Assembly: GCA_019693395.1 (NCBI GenBank)
Contig: JAAMXP010001926.1
Location: forward strand, 1-28,171
From: Ettlia oleoabundans
Taxonomy: Eukaryota > Chlorophyta > Chlorophyceae > Chlamydomonadales
Reading direction: 5' to 3'
DNA length: 28,171 nucleotides
Under the pieces are notes generated by a model, which was given only the letters and a program-made list of their open reading frames with translations, was not told the DNA's origin and ran no database searches. This document shows positions 23,601-28,171 of the stretch, in pieces. The translations under genes and the position numbers were made by a program. The stretch's first letter is position 1. Each line of letters opens with the position of its first letter.

Positions 23601-24261
23601 CCCAGTCACACGCGACAACCTGGAGCCATCTCGTCGCCTGTGCGCGCCAGCGGTCTTGCCTCCATGCGGCCTAGATGATCGCTCGAATACTTGACGTTTA
23701 GTGTGGCTGCGGGATTGCCTGGCGGAACTGACAGCGAGAAACTCACGACCGAAGCCCGATTGTGGGCTTGAAACACAGGCGCCTCTCATAACAACCTTTG
23801 GAAGATTTAGTGCCAGCAACGCTTTGTGCAGCCCACGACACGAGCAGGGCACCGATGGCGACCAAAGCAGTACAATTCACCCAGTACCTCCCTGAAAGGC
23901 TCCTGTCGTTGCTTGCGGGCCTGCTCGCTATGAAATAAATTCACTGACACAATGAGTTCCTTCAATAAGCAGCCGCACCTACCAAGCTGGCGGGCCACCG
24001 CGGGCGCCCCAAAAAGCCTTCACGTGACTTGAACCCTAGCAGAGCGACGCGGTGCTGCAAGTAAACCGTAGAGGCGTTTTGGGTCATGCTGGCACCCAGG
24101 CTACTGCTGGCGCTGGCGCTGGCGCTCGCACTACTGGTAGCCACTGACTGCGAGGCGTCTATGCGGGAGGCCTCTTCCCGGGCCACAGGTGATGCATCGA
24201 GCGCAGGGAATGCGTCTGAGCTGACCTGCGGCTCGGGTCTGGCAGAGTAGGGGCTTGGCAT
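17617..24261 (-). CDS. ABC1/ADCK-family atypical kinase, probably plastidial (plastoglobule ABC1K type)
   Basis: Family members regulate prenylquinone and plastid lipid metabolism. Phase-consistent exons, in reading order: 23473-23405, 23263-23148, 22838-22662, 22387-22296, 22077-21991, 21818-21681, 21356-21247, 21071-20968, 20790-20695, 20425-20339, 20163-20106, 19916-19794, 19584-19537, 19290-19144, 18817-18712, 18595-18486, 18315-18140, 17888-17617; about 705 residues. Diagnostic motifs in order: FVKTGQALSARPDLLP (KxGQ), AAASLGQVYKARL (Ala-rich nucleotide loop), VAVKVQRPG (Lys), FGELDYMQE (ExD), LTMEWIDGVKL, FFHADPHPGNLL (catalytic Asp/Asn) and YLDFGMMSE (metal Asp). The long tail YYALILRSLTVLEGLAL...YMARRLLTD is typical of plant and algal ABC1Ks. 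The C-terminus is Ser/Asn-rich. N-terminus uncertain: 24261-23983 and 23920-23888 are possible first exons, with 24261 an ATG directly after an in-frame TAG. No clean transit peptide is resolved. The subgroup is not assignable by eye. Confidence 0.88.
19411..19442. repeat. 9-bp inverted repeat gtgcatgca / tgcatgcac in an ABC1K intron
   Basis: The arms at 19411-19419 and 19434-19442 are exact reverse complements separated by 14 bases. They lie in the intron between exons 19537 and 19290. The repeated atgc units make chance formation easier than for the GGH hairpin. Confidence 0.6.
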
Positions 24262-24896
24262 CTAGCACGGCACCTGGTTGGTTGGGCACCCATACTAAAC
24301 AAGAAGACTTTTTGGTCCGACGGCTTCAGGGGCACGTGTGGACGCTGCGTGGCCGCCGCTGCCACAGAACGAGGTTCCTTTCAGCGCCCGTCGCCGTGAG
24401 GCCTGCCAGTCGCAGGAGGCAGGTACGCCAGTGCAACAGCTTGGCAGCAGCAGATCCAGCACAGCCAGAATCCTGACAGTATCCCACAACCAGTCTGTCA
24501 TTGGTGACCAAGCCGCTCCGGACGTGGTGGCAGCTGGCGCCAATCTCAACGCTGAGCGGTTGCCCGCCGGCGCATCGCCGGTGCTGCGGGTCAGCATAGA
24601 GCCACAAGTGCCAATGCCTCCCAGCATGGCGTCGCCACTCAAGGTGGAGCGTGCAGGTGCGCCGCTATGCTGCGGTGATGTCTGTTCGGGAGCCGCACTG
24701 AGCTGCGGTTGATGCTGCTCTTAGAGCTGCCCTCTGCTTGCCTGTTACAGCTGCTCCCATAGCGCTGGCACCAATTCTTATCTTGGCTGCTGTTAAAGCG
24801 CCTTTACATTTTGCGTGTCACACGCCCTGCGGTGGATCAACCCCCCGATGTGAAGCACCCTCAGATCCGGTGCTATTCCTGGTGTGGCTGTTGCAG
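24262..24896. promoter_or_regulatory. divergent region between ABC1K (-) and the Cys-rich gene (+), with unresolved 5' exons
   Basis: About 630 bases must contain the 5' ends of both divergent genes. On the minus strand, an ATG at 24365 opens a frame (MAAAATQRPHVPLKPSD...) that resembles an algal transit peptide and could splice into the ABC1K frame, but no junction stands out. On the plus strand, the first supported exon of the Cys-rich gene needs one preceding base (phase 1), and I found no convincing upstream exon or signal peptide. Long open frames on both strands (24295-24642 minus, 24338-24712 plus) have no recognisable domains. Confidence 0.4.
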
Positions 24897-26902
24897 GGTC
24901 TGCCAGCGCTCCATCCCCGGATGAGCTGATGCCTATGCGGCCGGTTTGTTCGCCTGGCACATTCATCAACAACACTTCCTGGACATGCCAGGAATGCCCT
25001 ACGGGGCATTTCTCAGACATTTTTGGCGCTCGAAGCTGCATGCCCTGCCCCAGAGGTACCTGGCAGAACGAGTTAGGAGCCACATCTTGTGTTGGCTGTC
25101 CATCCGGCACAGCCTGCATTCTGAGTGGCTCTCACCTTGTGGTGCTGTGTGAGGCCTGCCCTGTCGGCACTTATGCCCCGGCTGCTGGTACTGCCTGGCC
25201 CTGCAAGGTGAACCGCATGACATAGGTTGGCAGCTGTAACGTTGTGCTGTTCTCTGGTCTTGAGAATGGTTGCACTCGTTACGCATCGCATAGTAAAGCC
25301 CTCAAGTACCATTTGTTGCATTACAACTGAGAGCTGCTGCACCGCATGTCTGCCCACCTACAGCCCTGCCCGCTTGGCGCCTTTACAACCGAGCAAGGAG
25401 CAACTGGTGGCAAGGCATGCCCGCCAGGTTCCCATTGGGATGGCATCGGTGCTGCCTCCACCTCTTGCAAGCTCTGCGGCCACGGAACTCACGCAAGCGA
25501 GCCGGGATCTGTCACATGCCAGGTTCGTTCGTATTGTTGATTGATGTGATCTTCCGAGGACGCGGGTTTGGGGGAGGAGTTGATGCCATTGATTGCATCA
25601 GACTGCACTTTGCTGGAGCCACTCTGAGTTGCTGGAGTTTCCGTGAACTGGAAAATGATACATTTGAGTGATCGGTTTGAGCCAGGGGGGTTGTGCTGCC
25701 TTGCAGACCTGCTCGCCTGGGCGCTGTGCTGAGGTGCCAGGGCTGAGCTCTTGCCAAATTTGCCCTGCTGACGGTGTCCACCAGCTGGGGTGCAACATCA
25801 CGTGCCTCATGGGAACGATGCCCGGCGGGACATTACTCCGGACCTGGCTCGGTGAAATGCAAGGTGAGAGCCAGCACAAAATCAACTTCTAGCAGCAGCT
25901 GTCTAGGGCAGGTGGAAGCTGAAATGTGTTGCCGCTTCCCCTGAGTTGGCCCTAACAGTAGCACGTCCACCACAGACCATCCCCCATCACGGATAACGCG
26001 TGCAGGCTTGCGCTCCAGGCACGGCATCTAGCGAGCCAGGTGCAACCTCTCCGGATGCATGTTTGCCTTGCCCCGCTGGCAAACATCAGGAGGCATTTGG
26101 CGCAGCTGTCTGCAAGGCAAGCCAGTCTGAGCTGCGGTGTCTGCTCCCGCAACCTAAAAAATGCCAGATCTAAGTTGCAGCAAAATCTGGAGCTTTTTCC
26201 AACAAGCATGTTTTAGCTGGCGCTCCCTGTGTGCAGGACTGCCTTGAAGGTCGCTTTTCAGATCACGTTGGTGCAGTCTTCTGCCAGGCAAGCTTGACTG
26301 AGCCCACCATTTCCCTGTTGCCGATTCCGCCTGACTGCCACATTGTTGCCAAGGGGGGAACGTACTTGACTGCTGCAATGGCTGTTGCCTACATCTCTGG
26401 TTGCCTTGTCCAACGTGCAATTCTGTCTAGCTGGCACGTTCGCTGCCAGCCAAGCGCCGCGATATGTGAGAGCTGCCCAGCAGGCACTTACTCATCGCAG
26501 ACAGTTCGGGGCGCCACCTCAGCCAGTATCTGTCTTGAGTGCCCATATGGCACGTACGGCAAGGGAGGAACAGTCTGCCAGACTTGCCCTGCTGGCACTG
26601 CATCCCAGCAATATGGGGCCACACGGGCTGACGACTGCCAGGCAAGCTGGCGGTGCTTGCTGCAGACCTCCTGACTGTACGGTGGTGTTGCTTGCAAGCG
26701 CGAGGGGGCATAGATTGCAACCAGTCGGACTTGCATTCATCTTGCCCGCCTTGCTAGCCCCCCCCGGCTCAACCATGCCTGTCTCTGTGGTTTGGGTCCT
26801 TTGCAGAAGTGTGCCCACAGCAGCCAGTGGTCAACTCGGTACTCTGTGCAGCATGGTATCGACATTGCCGAATGCAAGGACGGCTTGGCTGCTATGGCAT
26901 AG
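24897..26902 (+). CDS. cysteine-rich ephrin-receptor-like (GCC2/GCC3) repeat protein, frame-disrupted, possible pseudogene
   Basis: Probably a secreted or cell-surface protein; no enzyme domain is seen. Exons: 24897-25207, 25364-25522, 25707-25863, 26006-26116, 26237-26287, 26354-26641 (start uncertain), 26807-26902 (stop TAG at 26900). Repeats follow a C-x-x-C-P-x-G-T/H-Y/F pattern: CPTGHFSDIFGARSCMPC, CPRGTWQNELGATSCVGC, CPVGTYAP, CPAGKHQEAFGAAVCK, CPAGTYSSQTV, CPYGTYGKGGTVC, CPAGTASQQYGA. Nearly every exon ends on Cys-Lys or Cys-Gln in phase 0. Exon 25707-25863 is 157 nt, not a multiple of three: its first part reads in the expected frame (TCSPGRCAEVPGLSSCQICP) and its second part in another (TSWGATSRASWERCPAGHYS). 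Near 26424 a repeat-like CLAGTFAASQAP sits out of frame. The last three donors are GC (GCAAGC at 26117, 26288, 26642). The 5' end is missing. It could be a decaying gene or carry a base-call error. Confidence 0.7.
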
Positions 26903-27937
26903 GCTCTTGGACAACCTGTATACTTCTAGCTTCTTGTGTACACGATCATATAAGGGTTGCTTGCGCAAAGTGAAGCGAAATATATGCAGCGCTTGACTGC
27001 TTTCATGCATTACATGTTAAACTAAATGACAGCGAACTCCAAATCCTCCTCGTGATTTACTACAATTGCATCTTTGAATATTTCTTTAAATATTTTGATT
27101 TGGTACGAATTGGTACGACCGTTTGTGCTTTTAAGGCTACAATGCATTGTGTGTAACAACAAGAGCGACTAGAACCTTTGTTGTCCAGGAATTACACCAT
27201 GTTGGCTGTCGAAGGCAGCGGTTGAAGGCAGCGGTTGGAGGTGTCCTGTTTGCATGTCACGCCACATGATCGACCGTGTCTGCCAGTGCATGCAGCCCCT
27301 GTGACGGATACCCACATATTGGCAAATGGAAGGGGCACATGGCAGAATGCACCTTCAGGCCACCGTTGCGCCACCAGCTCCGCTGGGTTGGCCAGCTGGC
27401 GGTAGCCGTGCACCTGGCGACATTACGTCATTGCCCTTACTCCTTCTGTCAACCCCACTATGCTGTTTAAATCAGGCAATTCTTAAATTTTCTTAGAAAA
27501 GAGCAGAAAGCGAGCGCTGCACGAGAAACCGAGATGACCATCCCAGCAGCAGTGTGAGCCTATGCTGTCCGATAGCTGCGATAAGCACAGTGGTGATTAT
27601 TTGTCAGCGATCCACTGGAGAGTCTTGCCCTACCGATGTTAGTCGGGCTGGCCGGCGCTGGTTGCAGTTCCAGAATGCGGCGCAGTTTGGGACGCAACGC
27701 TGCTCTTTGAGATGCTGCACACAAGTAAAACACTCACTCACCTTGATGGTTGTTGACAGTGTGGCTGCTGCCGCTGAATACCCCTCTTGACGCTGCCGGC
27801 CGCCGCCCTCGCTGTTTGCTTTTGCTTCCTTTGTATTTGTAGCAACCATGGGGATGTCATACTTCGTAGCAGTGGAGTCAATCCCGTAGCTCCCTGACAG
27901 CAATGCCCGCGCTTGACTGCTTTCTGCCCAATCTGCA
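26903..27937. other. intergenic region between the Cys-rich gene and the OYE-like gene
   Basis: About 1 kb with no supported gene. It begins with the 3' UTR of the Cys-rich gene, followed by an AT-rich stretch at about 27000-27130 holding ttggtacga twice (27100 and 27110). At 27209-27237 is a short tandem duplication of gaaggcagcggtt. The minus-strand open frame 27192-27413 and plus-strand 27276-27470 have no recognisable motif. The 5' exon and promoter of the OYE-like gene are probably in the last few hundred bases. Confidence 0.5.
27152..27156 (+). terminator. candidate TGTAA polyadenylation signal of the Cys-rich gene
   Basis: A TGTAA pentamer about 250 bases past the TAG at 26900-26902, a plausible distance for a green-algal 3' UTR. 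No closer plus-strand copy was noticed. Confidence 0.45.
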
Positions 27938-28171
27938 GGAACAGCGCTGCCGCCGCAGCACCCCTCTTCTCTCCTTACACCCTGCCTGGTGGAGTGCAGC
28001 TGCAGCATCGCATCGTCTATGCGCCACTGACCCGCTGCCGGGCTTTCAATCAAGTGCCTCAGGTACAGTCTACCCTGACATTATGGGGAACACATTTTTT
28101 GGGTTGTACAGGGCGCAGTACCCACTGCCTGGTTGAGGTGCCACGCTGCTTTTATGTCTTACGTGGCTAAC
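27938..28171 (+). CDS. Old Yellow Enzyme / 12-oxophytodienoate reductase family, N-terminal exon, truncated by window end
   Basis: FMN-dependent NAD(P)H ene-reductase; plant members reduce 12-oxophytodienoate or similar enones. One exon is clear, 27938-28062, bounded by an acceptor (aatctgcag) and a donor (CAG|GTACAG). It encodes APLFSPYTLPGGVQLQHRIV then YAPLTRCRAFNQVPQ, matching the start of the TIM barrel in OYE/OPR proteins (LFxPxxxGxxxLxHRxVxAPLTRxRA). The Thr of APLTR is the flavin-contacting position. The exon enters in phase 2, so a short upstream exon supplies the start. One possibility is ATG at 27849 with a donor splitting a second Met codon (AT|GTCATAC at 27855/27857), giving MGMNSAAAAAPLF; this is weakly supported. 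The remainder lies beyond 28171, and no second exon is seen in 28063-28171. Confidence 0.85.

Noticed and set aside
24025..24045. tRNA B-box-like GGTTCAAGTC on the minus strand
   Set aside because: No A box, acceptor stem or anticodon arm around it; it falls in a possible ABC1K coding exon.
27192..27413. Minus-strand 73-residue open frame (…PEGAFCHVPLPFANMW…)
   Set aside because: Looked briefly like part of a flavoprotein, but no family motif or splice partner was found.
1..28171. CRISPR arrays, insertion sequences, retroelement or viral genes
   Set aside because: No spaced repeats, transposase, reverse transcriptase, integrase or terminal-repeat signatures were found on either strand.

Overview
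This is an intron-rich nuclear window from a green alga, most likely a trebouxiophyte (Coccomyxa-like). The evidence is moderately GC-rich DNA, about 66 short introns that can be placed by eye, TGTAA-type polyadenylation signals past stop codons, and a plant/algal gene set: SOS1-type exchanger, plastid ABC1 kinase, OPR/Old-Yellow-Enzyme. There is no bacterial operon structure, tRNA, rRNA, CRISPR or transposon. Species assignment is inference. Exon models were built by hand from GT-AG or GC-AG sites, phase continuity and family motifs.

Layout: (1) 1-1426, minus: 5' part of a gamma-glutamyl hydrolase gene, cut by the window start. (2) 1427-2678: divergent intergenic region. (3) 2679-3653, plus: small four-exon gene for a 169-residue GATA-like zinc-finger protein whose fourth zinc ligand is Asp. 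(4) 3654-4494: convergent 3' region. (5) 4495-16878, minus: a 35-exon gene for a Na+/H+ antiporter of the SOS1/NHX7 (CPA1) type. Phases join throughout to about 2165 residues, roughly twice plant SOS1, because of a disordered linker of about 860 residues. (6) 16879-17616: spacer with a paired CTCGAG-containing direct repeat. (7) 17617 to about 24261, minus: atypical kinase of the ABC1/ADCK family, probably plastidial, with 18 well-supported exons and an uncertain N-terminus. (8) About 24897-26902, plus: a cysteine-rich, ephrin-receptor-like (GCC2/GCC3) repeat protein built from phase 0-0 exons, with an apparent frameshift and three consecutive GC-AG introns. (9) 26903-27937: spacer. (10) From 27938, plus: an early exon of an OPR/Old Yellow Enzyme flavoprotein, cut by the window end.

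The genes do not form one pathway. They touch folate metabolism, transcription, salt/pH homeostasis, plastid lipid or quinone regulation, cell-surface proteins and oxylipin or xenobiotic reduction. The most notable features are the high share of GC-AG introns (7 of about 66), the oversized SOS1 homologue, the modified GATA finger and the partly out-of-frame Cys-rich repeat gene.
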